Positions 1-11,024 of a DNA stretch of 64,000 nt are shown here, piece after piece. Within the stretch, counting starts at the first letter, position 1, and each line of letters opens with the position of its first letter. The notes below the pieces were generated by a model that saw nothing but the letters and a program-made list of their open reading frames with translations, was not told the DNA's origin and made no database searches. Source of the stretch: Basidiobolus meristosporus CBS 931.73. Its lineage: Eukaryota; Basidiobolomycota; Basidiobolomycetes; Basidiobolales; Basidiobolaceae. The position numbers and the translations under genes are program-made. Location: NCBI GenBank assembly GCA_002104905.1, contig MCFE01000206.1, positions 1 through 64,000 of the forward strand, read 5' to 3'.

Positions 1-1470
1 AAATACAAAGACTAGATGAACCAGATATGTATTTATTCAAATGGCGTTCTGAAGCCATTCCCTCCAAGAGTACATTGGAAGCATTGGGGGTCACATGTGG
101 ACATTGTGGCAATATTTACTCAGAATAGTATTACCAATGCCAGCTTGACTCATATACAGCTGTTGTGCAAGGAGTATGTCACAGGATTTGAGTGGCTGTA
201 CTGCAAACATAAAGCTGAACACAAAGATCTCTGCTGCCACTGTATTCATTCTCTATTCCATCTTGCATGGTGTGTGGAGAATAATGGGCCTGGCTTAACC
301 TTTTTGTAGTTTCCTATGGAGCAGATGTTTGGGGAGGAAGGAAGACAAGTCAAGTTGCAGGTACTACTATATACAAATCTCATCACAAAAATCACCTACA
401 ATTTTCTCATGGATGTGATGAGTTGGCCCACAGAGGACAGCCAGGAAGAGTTGGAAAATACCAAGTACAGCAGTCCACATGGAGACACAAATGCCTATGG
501 CAATAAGAAGCTTAGCAGCCCCTATGCATGGGTAATCAGTTAAGTAATGCAAAATTGGGTTTAGTGCAACAAGCAGCTAATTTTTATCAGGAAAACTCTA
601 CCAAGGTTTGCCAAATTGATCATAGTCACAAGCCATCTTTTACACCATTCAATACAGAATTCTTGCAAACTAGTGCCAGCACACCAATAAGGGGGACTAG
701 AATCCAGCAGGGAGAAGTAATAATTGGCTAAATACCAAGAAGTTCTTTGCAGATATTCAGGAGGTATTCATGGCAGAAGTGGCAACAACTAAACGTATGT
801 TTGCAAGATATATATGTTACCAGCAGTACAATGTATGTTGCAACTTTGCAAGTATCACACTAAAAAGCCGTAAAGCTGAGGTGAAAGAAGTATGTCAATT
901 GCAGCAGGTGTGTGCATTTCTAAAGGTTTGTATGCAGGAGGCCATAGTTTTATTTGATTTAAACAATATGTGAAATACCAAAGGAAGTAGTGGATAAGTA
1001 AATAAAGAGAGGTGCTTCTATAGTGCAACTTATGAACTGCACAAGGGGAAGTAGCAAAAGGATTACCATAAGGTAAATTGATATGGTAGTATTACACAGA
1101 ACTAGCTCAAGGCTGCCATACTGCTGTTATAATGCCATCAGAATCTTGCTGTGAGGCCATCAAGATACATCAAGATTTTTGCCATATAAGGCAATTGGTT
1201 ATCCTGGCCAGTTGGATCCTTTTAAAATAGTTGTAGAGCACAATATGACTGCAACAATGCCATGCAGTATTTATCACAGCACCAATAAAATCCCATCTAG
1301 TTTATTGCTTTTTTGGCAGTAAAATTAGAAAAACACCATTATGATCCTGTTGTAAGATTGTTGAGAGGGTCACTAATTCAAAGCTGCTGGTATTATAATG
1401 GTCTCTGAACCAGATTGTGACCACTGATCTGGATTGGATGCACCCACAGGATGAATTTATTTTTCATAGG
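1..1470 (+). mobile_element. Element A: right end of a tnp2/CACTA-type DNA transposon (left part outside window)
   Basis: The 3' part of the tnp2-type gene reads rightward and is followed by a non-coding tail. The tail ends at 1460-1470 in TTTTTCATAGG, the family terminus (reverse complement of CCCTATGAAAAA, with the last base changed). Directly after it, from about 1471, comes sequence matching the inside of another copy's transposase 3' end on the opposite strand. Element A therefore appears to be inserted into element B. The left end and its target duplication lie outside the window, so the insertion cannot be checked from both sides. Confidence 0.75.
16..980 (+). pseudogene. tnp2-type transposase, C-terminal part (element A)
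   Basis: The translated pieces align in order with the C-terminal third of the transposase copies at 4291-5878 and 16260-18360. They run from a segment with VLKPFPPRVHWKHWGSHV, through a FPMEQMFGE block (FPMEQMCGE in the other copies) of the type seen near the end of fungal tnp2/Plavaka transposases, to the MAEVATTKRMFARYICYQQY tail. Stop codons and frame changes occur near 309, 543 and 731, so it cannot encode a full product. The family assignment comes from domain-level resemblance and from terminal repeats with 3-bp duplications in sister copies. No catalytic core is present because the window starts downstream of it. Confidence 0.7.
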
Positions 1471-2990
1471 TAATACCTGCAAAATTACTATATACCTTGT
1501 ATTGCTGGTAACATATACATCTTGCAAACATATGCTTGGTTGTTGCCACTTCTGCCATGAATACCTCCTGAATATCTGCAAAGAACTTCTTGGTATTTAG
1601 CCAATAATTACTTCTCCTTGCTGGATTCTAAGTCCCCTGGATCTCACAGAGCTGACAGCAATGCTGTACATTGTGCCCAGAAAAGCTGGCTATCTTGCTC
1701 ATGGCTGGTGTATCTCCAATACAGATAATTAAATGTGTTTTTCCATGACAGCCATTTCCTGTTATACCGCTAGGAAGCATACCAAACTCATCCAGCAATT
1801 AATACAGGTAGGTATCCAGGTTGGACAGGGATTTAGACCCAGATACCAGTGAGACTGCCATCAGATTTTGGCTCCAATATAGCAAGATAGGCAGCAGATT
1901 CAGGTTGATGAGAATTAATGGCCAGCAGGATTTGCTGGTAGAGTACTTGTTTAATAAGAATCCATCAAGTGCCAAGGCAAGGGCATGGTCATTCATACCT
2001 TCAGAGTAGCCCTTGCTTCTTAGCTGTTTGTAATCTTTGCCTCAAATATATCTGATATGTTGGCACTTGATTGACACTGAGTGCAGTACATTATGGCTTC
2101 ATAATATTTGTTGAACTGCATAAGCTTCTTTAGGCAGGGTATCACCAGATTATATCCCAACTGTGAGCAATGTTGTCCTCCAATGGTAGTGGATTCCTGA
2201 CAAGTTGGACACCTTGCAATGGTGACATTTTATGATGTGAATGGCATACAACTGTTGACAAATGCTGGTATTAGGATTGTCACTGGGTTATATATTGCCA
2301 GCCACCTAATGGTTTTCCATTGGACCATGTACATGGTAAGTTGCATCCAGGGATGATTTTGGCAAGTGGTAGTAAAGTCTCAAAGCCCTCATTACTGATA
2401 TTAGTGGAGATGAACCACTTCTCTAGCTGCAACATCACATCATTTACCAGTAGATGGATTACTTGGCTCACATAATTTCATGAAGTGTTCATGGCATCTT
2501 TTTCTATGGGTGTTGTCTCATTGCATAGTGGGACTTTGCCAGGCTCATACAGGGTACTCTTGTTAGGAAAGATAGGCTCACACTCCATCAGTGAGCATGC
2601 TTCTTCAGAGCTGGCACTCTGCATGCTGTATTTAGAAGACTGGGTGAGCCCAAAGATGTCACAACCTCTCCTGACTCAGCTTGCGCAAGGTAACAAGTAA
2701 GGCCAGATATAGCTATAGAAGTATTAGGTGGCTGGCAAGATATTGTTGGTATAGTAGTGACTGGTGAATTGTCAAATATAACTTGTGTGGCAGAACATTG
2801 GCTGTGATCCTTGTAATACTTCCTATGCTGTCTGCCTGCTTCATGACTGAGAGGCTTGCTACAATAGCTATATGGCCTCTTTTTTCATCTCCTACAGTGT
2901 TGAATCAAAGTAGTCTTGTTCATGGGGTAAGCAGTTTGAAACTTGACAATGTAACGCTATTCTATTAATTTTTTGTCAATACTCATGTGG
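1471..2990 (-). pseudogene. tnp2-type transposase, internally deleted and degenerate (element B)
   Basis: Read leftward from about 2990 it has the N-terminal zinc-finger-like block (related to the GYCGKPLSHEA motif of element C), the CVNSC/CPNC-type cysteine block, and the core up to about 1640. It then jumps to the C-terminal MAEVATTK-like tail (about 1490-1635), missing roughly 2 kb of the gene. The deletion joint near 1630 lies in a CCCC run that occurs at both ends of the missing piece in other copies. Several stops and frame changes are present. It is truncated on the left by element A. Confidence 0.7.
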
Positions 2991-3179
2991 GTTTAAGACA
3001 GTCTTGTATATGAGACATTGCACCTACATGAATGTAATTTCAATGCTGACCTGCCATAGTAGGCATTACAAATAAGGTTGTAATACTGCAAACACATGTA
3101 TATTTAGCACCATTACCCCATTGGTTTGACTTGCATATATATACTGCCAAAAAATAAAGCAAAGTAGTTAGGTTGCCAC

Positions 3180-3916
3180 TAAGCCCCACCACTGACAGCA
3201 GCAGAAGTACAGCTGAACAACAGCTTGCTTTTACACCAAGTGCAACAAGCTTGGCTACAACAAAAAAAGCCCTGTGGACAGTGTGCCCACTGAAGTGAAT
3301 AATTCAGACTCCTCAGGATCTCAGTCAGCTTGACAACTGGGAATCACTGCAGAGCCACAAGCTGACCATATTGCAGAGGCAGATGAGAATGTAGCAAACT
3401 CAGTACCTTCATTTGAAGGCCAGTAAGTGGCCATCATAACATCACCACCACCTGTATTAGCATATATGTTGTCAGCTCATACAACAGCATTAATGAGGCA
3501 ATTAGGTGCAGTGGCTGATAGGATAGATGCAATGACCAAGAGAAATCAGGAAATAGACCAGAAACAGGATGAGTGGATAAAAGTTGGAGAGCAATCAATA
3601 TCCCAAGTAGAGAAAGCAGTATCATTGGTGGAAAGAAGAAACTCAAATAGCTCAATGTTGCAGCCAAGAATTGAGCCATTTCTCAATGTAAAAGCAGAGA
3701 AACACTGTACAGTCTTTGAAGCACAACAACCATGCCCAAAGATAAAGCCCACACAATGGGAGGGAGAAAATGTAGTGTTTATACCAAAGCCTAAAATTGA
3801 CAGACACTGAAGAGCAGTGAAGCTGTTGAGTGCAATAATGCATAGTGGGCTAATATTTAAGAGGCTGTTGGAAGTCCAGCCTGCCAACATGGGACCATCA
3901 GGAACTCAAGGCTAAG
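3180..3916 (+). pseudogene. Second transposon gene, 5' part (element B)
   Basis: Divergent from the transposase and related to the rightward or leftward genes at 8002-9248, 12772-14563, 27280-28400 and 30400-31300. The best open stretch is 3427-3810. It contains SPPPVLAYMLSAHTTALM and a helical, charged segment with IDAMTKRNQEIDQKQDEW that looks coiled-coil-like. A stop at 3424-3426 splits it from the upstream part. It is cut at 3916 by the insertion of element C, and its continuation is at 9580-10183 and 10861-10982. I do not recognise the protein family. Confidence 0.65.
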
Positions 3917-3927
3917 CCCTATGAAAA
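3917..3927 (+). repeat. Left terminal inverted repeat of element C
   Basis: CCCTATGAAAA, identical in reverse complement to 9569-9579. The same terminus is found at 15909 (element D) and, with one change, at 12284 (element F). Confidence 0.9.
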
Positions 3928-4290
3928 TAATTTGGTCCCATGGGTGGATCCAATCTGGATCATCCGTCAAGATCCCATTCAGAGACTGTCATAATAACAG
4001 CAGCTTAGAATTAGTGACCCTCTTGATGATCTTATAACAAGATCATGATGGTGTTTTGCAAATTTTACAGCCAAATAAAGGGATAAAACTTGACAAATTT
4101 TGATTGGTGCTGTGACAATATTTGCATGGTATTGTTGCAGTCTTTCAGCAATCTATTACTATTTTGAGTGGATCCAGCTGGCCAGGACTTCCAATTGCCG
4201 TATATGGCAAGAAACTTGACGGTATTTTGATGGCCTCAGAGCAAGACTCTGATGGCTTTTTCTTAGCAGTATGATTGCCTGCTGCTGGTT

Positions 4291-7200
4291 CTATATAATG
4301 CTACCGTACCAATTTACTAAATGGTAATTCCTTTTTCTACTTCCCCTTGTGCAATTCATATATTTCACTGTAAAATCACCTTTCTTCATTTGCTTACCCA
4401 CTACTACCTTGGGTATTCCACATACAGTTTGAATCAGAAAAACTATGGCCTCCTGCTTAATAACCTCTGCAAACACGCACACCAGCCGCAATTGACATAC
4501 TTCTCTCACCTCAGCTTTATGGCTTTTTAGTTTGATACTTGCAAAGTTGCCATATATCTTGTACTGCTGGTAGCATATACATCTTGCAAACATATGCTTG
4601 GTTGTTGCCACTTCTGCCATGAATACCTCCTGAATATTGACAAAGAACTTCTTGGTATTTAGCCAATATATTCCTTCTCCCTGCTGGATTCTTGTCCCCC
4701 TTATAGGTACGCTCTGGCTTTTGTTTGTGTGAGCTCCATATTGACTGGTGTAGAAGTTGGCTTGTGACCACAAGAAATCTGGCATATCTTGGAGGAGTTT
4801 TCCTGATAAAAATTAGTTGCTTGTTGCACCCAACCCAACTTTGCATTACTTAACTGATTACCCACACATTGGGGCTGCTTAGCTTCTTAATGCCAAAGAC
4901 ATAGGAGTCTCCATGTGCACATTTGTCCTCAGTATTTTCCAACTCTTTTTTGGCTATCCTCCATGTGCCAACTCATCATATCCATGACAGACTTGAAGGT
5001 AATATTCTTGATGAGATTTGGATATGGTAGTACCTGCAACTTGACTTGTATTCCTATCTCCCCACACATCTGCTCCATAGGAAACTCCCAAAAGGTGAAG
5101 CAAGGCCCAATATTCTCCACACACTGTGCAAGATGGAATAGAGAATGGATACAGTAGCAGCAGAGATCTACACGTTCAGCTTTATGTTTGTAGTATAGCT
5201 GCTCAAATCCCATCACAAACTCCTCACACAACAGCTGTAGATGCATCAAGTGTTGCAATTTAAGAAGCAATTTGGATATAAGGAACTTATCAAGAAATAG
5301 TGATAATAGTTGAACTGTTGTTTGTTGATAAAGAAGCTCAGTATTTATACCTTTGTAGAAGTAATACAGCTGCAACACTAAGTAGGGAGGGTTTCACAAT
5401 ATTTAGGAGCATTCTGTAACAGTTTCAGGGTTAGTACATAATGTTTGGTAATAGTGCTAATTAGATCCTGACTATAGGGGAATAATCATAAGATCATATA
5501 TCTGGAGAAAGTGGCAAAGTTAAGGCAGTAAATGAGTCCTACAGTGACTAGGACTAGCCTAGAATTGTTAAGTAAATTTTTAGCTGCTGAATTATACCAA
5601 ATAGCCCAATATTTCAACATCAAGTTGGCATTGGTGATCCGCTTCTAGATAAAAATTCCTACAATGTCTACATATGACTCCCAATGCTCCCAATGTACTC
5701 TTGGTAGGAATGGCTTCAGAACACCACTTGAATAAATACATATCCAGCTCATCCAGTCTTTGCATTTGTATTGTTGCATATGCGTATGAGTATTGATTGG
5801 AGCCTGTGTGAAGTACTTAGGGTAGCAGATACTCTGTAATATCTTGCCAAATTTTTTCAAATTTCTCCGGTATCTCAAAGGGCTAATTTAGCTGGGAATG
5901 CCCCATGTACAACTTGGTCATCAGTATAGGGATATTGTTGAAAAGCAAATGCATTGCTCCCAGTGGAAAGCTTTTGCTCCAACAGATTCCCTCTATCTTA
6001 AGTATTTCCGGTTTCCAATTGATTCCATATTCCTGCCAATGGCTTATAGGTTGCCAACTTTGCTGCAATTGCATGCTTACTTCTGTATGTTCTCTCTGTG
6101 GAAAGATGATGTTCTTAGTGTTGGTGTTTGGGTAATAATAATGTGTGTGTGTTATGGGGTAAATCCCCTGGATCTCACACATTTGACAGCAATACCATCC
6201 ATTGTGCCCGGAAAAACCTGCTATCTTGCCAATGGCTGGGGTATCTCCAATGCAGATAATAATATGCACTTTTACATGACTGCCATCTACCATTATCCCA
6301 CTGGAAAGCATACAAAATTCATTCAGCAATGGATAGAGATAGCTATCCAGGTTGGACAATGATTTAGGCCCAGATACCAGTGTGACTACCATCAGATTAT
6401 TGCTCCGATACTGTAAGATGGGCAGCAGATTCAGATCAATGAGAATCAGTGGCCAGCAGGATTTGCTGGTAGAGTAATTGTTTAATGAGTATCAATCAAG
6501 TGCCAAAGCAAAGGCATGGTCATACATACATAAAAACCTGCTATCTTGCTAATGGCTGGGGTATCTCCAATGCAGATAATAATATGCGCTCTTACAAGAC
6601 AGCCATTTAATGTTATCCTGCTGGTAAGCATAAAAATTTATCCAGTAATGGTTAAAGCTAGCTTTCTAGGCTTGACTGTGATATAGGCCCAGATACTAGT
6701 GAGTCTACCCTCAGATTATTGCTCTGATACTGTAAGATAGGTGGCAGACTCAGGTTGATGAAAATGAGTAGCCAGCAGGATTGGCTGGTAGAGTACTTGT
6801 TGATTGAGAATCCATCAAGTGCCAAGGCAAGGGCATGGTCATACATACCTTCAAAGTAGCCCTTGCATCTTAGCTGTTTGTAATGTCTGCCATCAAATAT
6901 ATCGGATATGTTTGTGCTTAATTGATACTGAGTGCGGTACTGTATAGCTTTGCAATATTTGTCGGACTGCATCAGCTTCTTCAGATCGGATATGACTGGA
7001 ATATATCCGGAGTGTGAACAATGTTTTCCCTCAATGGTGGTAGATTTCTGACAATTTGGACACGTTGCAATGGTAGCATTTTTGGATGTGAATCCCATGC
7101 AACTGTTAACACATGCTGGAATCAGGACAGTTGCTGGATCATATGTTGCCAGCTGCATGACAGTTGTCCACTTGAGCCATGTAGATGGTAAGTTCCATCC

Positions 7201-7779
7201 TGGTGTGATCTTAGCAAGAAGTTGTAATAAATCCTTAAAGCCCCCATTACTGATATTAGTAGAAATGAGCCACTTCTCTAGCCACAACATCACATCATTC
7301 ACCAGTAGATGGATTACTGGGCTCACTTGGCTCCATTAAGTATCCTTGACATTTGTCTCAACAGGTGTTGTCTCATTGCATAAAGGGATTTGACTGGGCT
7401 CATATGTGGTACTGTTGTTAGGGGAGATAGGCTCAAAATCCATCAGTGAACCTTCTTTGTCAGGGCTATCACTCTGCATGCCATATTCAGAAGGCTGAGG
7501 TGAGCCTAAAGGCATCACAAACTCACCTGGCTCAGTTTGCACAAGGTGACAAAGATGGCCAGGCACCAATATAGAAGTATCAATTGGCCGGCGAGATAAT
7601 GTTGGTACAGTAGTGACCAATGAATGGTCAAATATGACTTGGGTGGCAAAACACCGGCTGTGATCCTTGTAATACTTCCTATGCTGTCTGCGTGCTTCAT
7701 GGCTGAGAGGCTTGCCACAATAGCCACATGGTCCTTTTTCTCTTCTCTTATGGCGTTGAGTCAAAGTAGTCTTGTCCAT
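4291..7779 (-). pseudogene. tnp2-type (CACTA/Plavaka-like) transposase, broken (element C)
   Basis: In gene order (right to left) there is an N-terminal zinc-finger-like block with GYCGKPLSHEARRQHRKYY at about 7660-7750. Next comes a CVNSC...CPNC cysteine block near 7020-7110, as in fungal tnp2 transposases. The core follows with LALDGF (about 6805-6830) and CQMCEIQGIYP (about 6140-6190), then FPMEQMCGE near 5070 and the C-terminal tail to 4291. Breaks: a TAA at about 7335-7337 where the element D copy has TTA (Leu), a 320-bp tandem duplication (6212-6851) and further frame changes. As a family it would cut and paste the element in the nucleus, but this copy cannot make a full protein. Confidence 0.8.
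6212..6851. repeat. 320-bp tandem duplication inside element C transposase
   Basis: Two diverged copies start with AAAAACCTGCTATCTTGC at 6212 and 6532. Both run through the same core segment (CCAGCAGGATT..GCTGGTAGAGTA..AAGGCATGGTCATACATAC). Neither the element D nor the element B transposase has this duplication, so it arose within this copy or its lineage. Confidence 0.8.
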
Positions 7780-8001
7780 GGGGCAAACAGTTTGACCTTC
7801 AACAACGTAACGCTATTATATCACTTTTTGGTCAATACTCATGTGAACTTAAGACAGTCTTGTATTTGAGACATTGCACCTACATGAATGTAATATTCAA
7901 TGATGACCTGCCATAGTAAGCATTATGAATAAAGTTGTGGCACCACATACACACATATATGTAACACTATTTCACCTTTGGTTTGACTCACTTCCATATA
8001 T

Positions 8002-9248
8002 TTGCTGCCAAAAAATAAAGCAAAGTCATCTGGTTCTCAACCAAGCTCCACCAATGACAGCCACAGAAAAATGGTTGGACAACAGCTAGCTTTGCCATTC
8101 AGTGCAACAAGCAGGGCTACATCCAAAATAGGCACTGTGGACAGTGTGCCCCTTGAAGGTAACAATACAGACTCCTCAGGCTCTCTGTCAAGTAGGCAAT
8201 TGAGAACCTCTGCGGAGCCACAAGCTGACTGTTATGCTCAGGCAGATCAGAATGTAGCAAATGCAGTACCCTCAGTTGAAGATTAGCAGATGGCCATGAT
8301 AACATCACCTCCACCCATATTAGCACATATGTTGTCAGCTCATACCAAAGTATTAATGAAGCAATTAGGTGCAGTGGCTGATGGGATAGATGCAATAGCC
8401 CAGAGAAATCATTACATAGTCCAGAAACAGGATGAGGGAATAATATGTATTATGGGCCAGCATTGGTATGCTAAGAAAGCAAGGGATAAGCAGGCCAAAA
8501 CAGATGCACTGGAGCAGAATTTTTCCAGGAGAAAACATAGTTCTTCACAAGAAGCAACCAGACAAAGTACCAGTGGAAGAACTGGCAGTGATAAAGGAGA
8601 ATGTAAAGGGAAAAATGTCTCCCCAAGCCTGAGACAGGGAGGCATGCAAAAGAAACTGCAGTTCTTGCCAATTAACTCTGCATGCCCAGAACAGACGGCA
8701 AGCCAGGCACAAATGGAATCCCATCATAGCCAAAAAGAATTACCAACAAGAAAACAGCTGTTGTCACAAGAGTTGGAAGTGCAGCCAGTTGAGCTACACT
8801 CCAGCAAGGTTGATGAGTTTGCTGAAAAAGGCAATTTGTCTACCACAGCCTCCATTGTTGACAGAGTTGACCTTCAGTGGAGTTTTGGAACATTAATAGG
8901 CATACCAAGAGGTTGCTGCACTTCTTCAAGAGCAGTGCTCAAGAAAATGCACTGGAATATTGCAAGGATTTATTGCAAAGACTAGCAGATGAGGAGCTAG
9001 ACCTTGCAGTGCCAGCTGAAGACCATGACGTGTGGGAACCAGTGAATGAACAGTGGCATAAAGCCAATGGGTTCCCACCAAAGTTGTGGAACCAGAGCGT
9101 TACAGCAGAAATACTTATTGAGTGGTGGATTTTAATGGAGTTACTTGTTGAGTGTGGGGTTTGGCTTAATGTTAGTGTAGGGTATAGAGACTTGTATAGG
9201 TCAATACAACTGGCAATTGAAGTGCAACTGAAGTCTCAACGGAAATAA
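8002..9248 (+). pseudogene. Second transposon gene (element C)
   Basis: Rightward gene divergent from the transposase. The position that is ATG in element F (14561-14563, complement) is TTG here at 8002. A TAG at 8284-8286 replaces a Gln codon found in element F. The N-terminal part is Ser/Thr-rich, the middle has a helical segment and one copy of the Lys-rich repeat (about 8470-8620), and the C-terminal part (about 8870-9110) has the conserved block with HFFKSSAQENALEYCKDLLQ. The reading frame changes once near 8870. The product is unrecognised. Its place in every copy suggests an accessory role in transposition, which is inference only. Confidence 0.65.
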
Positions 9249-9568
9249 ATCAATTTGTACGCATGAAAAGTAAGAGAAACAGTTGAGTCAGGAAGTAAGG
9301 AGTGTGAAAAAGAGACAATAGCCAATCAATTCACACAAATGTAGGAGGCAATAGAGTGTCTGGGATCCAAAAGTGAGCAAATTGGCAGGGAACTAATCAA
9401 AAGCCACTTATACATTGTTGTGATGAAAAATTTTGACAAAGTTTTTTGTGAAACCTGGGGTGCAATTATTTTTCAACGGTCTCTGTACGGAGTCCTGAGA
9501 AGATCAGTACCTCTCAGTCATGGGACATTAACTTTATGACAGCCATTTGATGGGATCATCTCAATAAT

Positions 9569-9579
9569 TTTTCATAGGG
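9569..9579 (-). repeat. Right terminal inverted repeat of element C
   Basis: Reads TTTTCATAGGG on the plus strand. It is followed at once by AAG, which matches the AAG before position 3917. Confidence 0.9.
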
Positions 9580-11018
9580 AAGCAGAATGTACTTGACTTG
9601 CTCCAAAAGCATTATCCTGGATTCAAATGAGCCAACAGATTTTGGGCCAGCATTGGCATGCCAAGACAGTATCTCCAGAATAGCAGAAACTATCAGAGGC
9701 AGATGAACAACAGTGCAATGGCTAAAACCAGTGGCTTCCTAAAGAGCCCTTTACAAGTAGGGACAAAAGCTTGAAAGAAGTGTCAATGAGGCATTAGGTA
9801 GCTAGAAGAGTGCCAATAAGGGAAATGCAGGCAGATGTAGATCCACCAGCACATTGTTTACCAATGAAAATGCATAGTTCTGCTCTAGAAGCACTTGATC
9901 AGAGTGGCAGTGAAGAACATGGCAGTGATAATAACAAGTTGTCACCTCAGGAGCCTGTTGCAGCATGGGCTGAGAGCTCAAAGCAAGCAGGACAGAAGCG
10001 TCAGGTTCCCTGCAGAGTGCCAGCAAGGGACAAGCAGGCCACACAGATGCATCAGAGCAGCATTTATTAAGGAGAAAATGTAGTTCACTACAAGAAGCAC
10101 TCAGACAAAGTAACATTGATAGACCTGGCAGTGATAGGGGAAAAGTCAAAGGGAAAAGTTTAACTAGACCAGAGACAGGCAAGTGTTTTATCCAAGAGAG
10201 AAGTGTAATAAAATTCTTGAATGAGTTAACTGAACCTAAGTCACAGCTAAGTGCAGAATCTTAGAATTTTCATGGGTGACAGAGATATTAGCAGAGAAGT
10301 TCTGGTCTAATATTGGTTTTGTATATAGTTGAGTTGGGCTATAAAGGCAACAGAGTTGGTTTGCTAAACAGGCTAAGCTTGGTGTTCTTGGGAATGCCAG
10401 ATATGCTAGGCTTGGGTGGAAACTGGAACAGAATTGTTGAATTCTTAATTTTGTTGAGACATACACTAAACCAAAAGGTTCAGTAAACTTTATGTATACT
10501 TTTTTGATCAAGTTGAATTAGTACTCACCATGAGACTGGAGTAATTGAAATCTGTTGGGGTGTTCATAGGTGCATAAGATAAATGAGATATTGCACAATC
10601 AATCAACTGATGTCTTGGTAACTACTAAGTGGTTGGATACATATCAGATGACTAATCACTTGGAAAGGCTTAGCAGATCAGATGAGGATGTAACAACCAC
10701 ATGAGAATTGATCAGGTGTGACAGCTAAAAGTAGATTCAAGGAAGTGATAAAATAAACCATTATTGGAATTAGCTATATTTGGGTTAGGGAAAATCAGTT
10801 AGGGTACTATAATTTCTAATGGAGTGAAATTGGCCAAGTTTTAAATGTTGATGCATAACAGAAAGCATAAGAAAAACACTGCAGTTTTTCCAATCAAAAC
10901 TGTAAGCCTAGAACAGACTGAATCCATTCATAGCCAAGAAGATTACCAACAAGAAACCGCCTGTTTTTACAAGAGTTGGAATTGATCTAGCATTTAGGCT
11001 ATTTCTGGCCCTGTTTGA
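9580..11018 (+). pseudogene. Element B, right part: second transposon gene continued
   Basis: Continues the gene cut at 3916 (GGAACTCAAGGCTAAG | AAGCAGAATG). It carries degenerate Lys-rich repeat units (about 9720-10150), is interrupted by a solo LTR (10184-10860) and resumes at 10861 with sequence related to 8650-8780. Recognisable similarity ends at about 10982. From about 11025 a copia fragment begins, so the right terminus of element B is missing. About 40 bp between them match nothing I recognise. Confidence 0.65.
10184..10860. mobile_element. Solo LTR (677 bp) in element B
   Basis: Begins TGTTTTATCC and ends GCATAACA (TG...CA). It is flanked by GCAAG (10179-10183) and GAAAG (10861-10865), a 5-bp target duplication with one change. 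Removing it restores a sequence that aligns with the second gene of other copies (GACAGG..CATAAGAAAAACACTGCAG). It does not resemble the copia LTRs of this window, so it comes from another retrotransposon family. Confidence 0.75.
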
Positions 11019-11024
11019 TATACA

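Larger units (their letters stand above)
1471..3916. mobile_element. Element B, left part (host of elements A and C)
   Basis: This is an older copy of the two-gene transposon. It holds a damaged leftward tnp2 gene (about 1471-2990), a divergent spacer (about 2990-3180) and the first part of the rightward second gene (about 3180-3916). It is interrupted at 3916 by element C and resumes at 9580. The join is supported by an uninterrupted sister copy at 13749-13767 (reverse strand), which reads through the insertion point. Confidence 0.8.
3917..9579. mobile_element. Element C: complete two-gene tnp2/CACTA-type transposon, TSD AAG
   Basis: This 5,663-bp unit starts CCCTATGAAAA at 3917 and ends TTTTCATAGGG at 9579, giving an 11-bp perfect terminal inverted repeat that continues imperfectly. 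AAG lies immediately on both sides (3914-3916 and 9580-9582), the 3-bp duplication typical of the CACTA superfamily. Inside are a leftward tnp2-type gene (4291-7779) and a rightward second gene (8002-9248), diverging from about 7780-8000. Both genes are disrupted. The sister copy at 13749-13767 carries the unoccupied target site. Confidence 0.9.
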
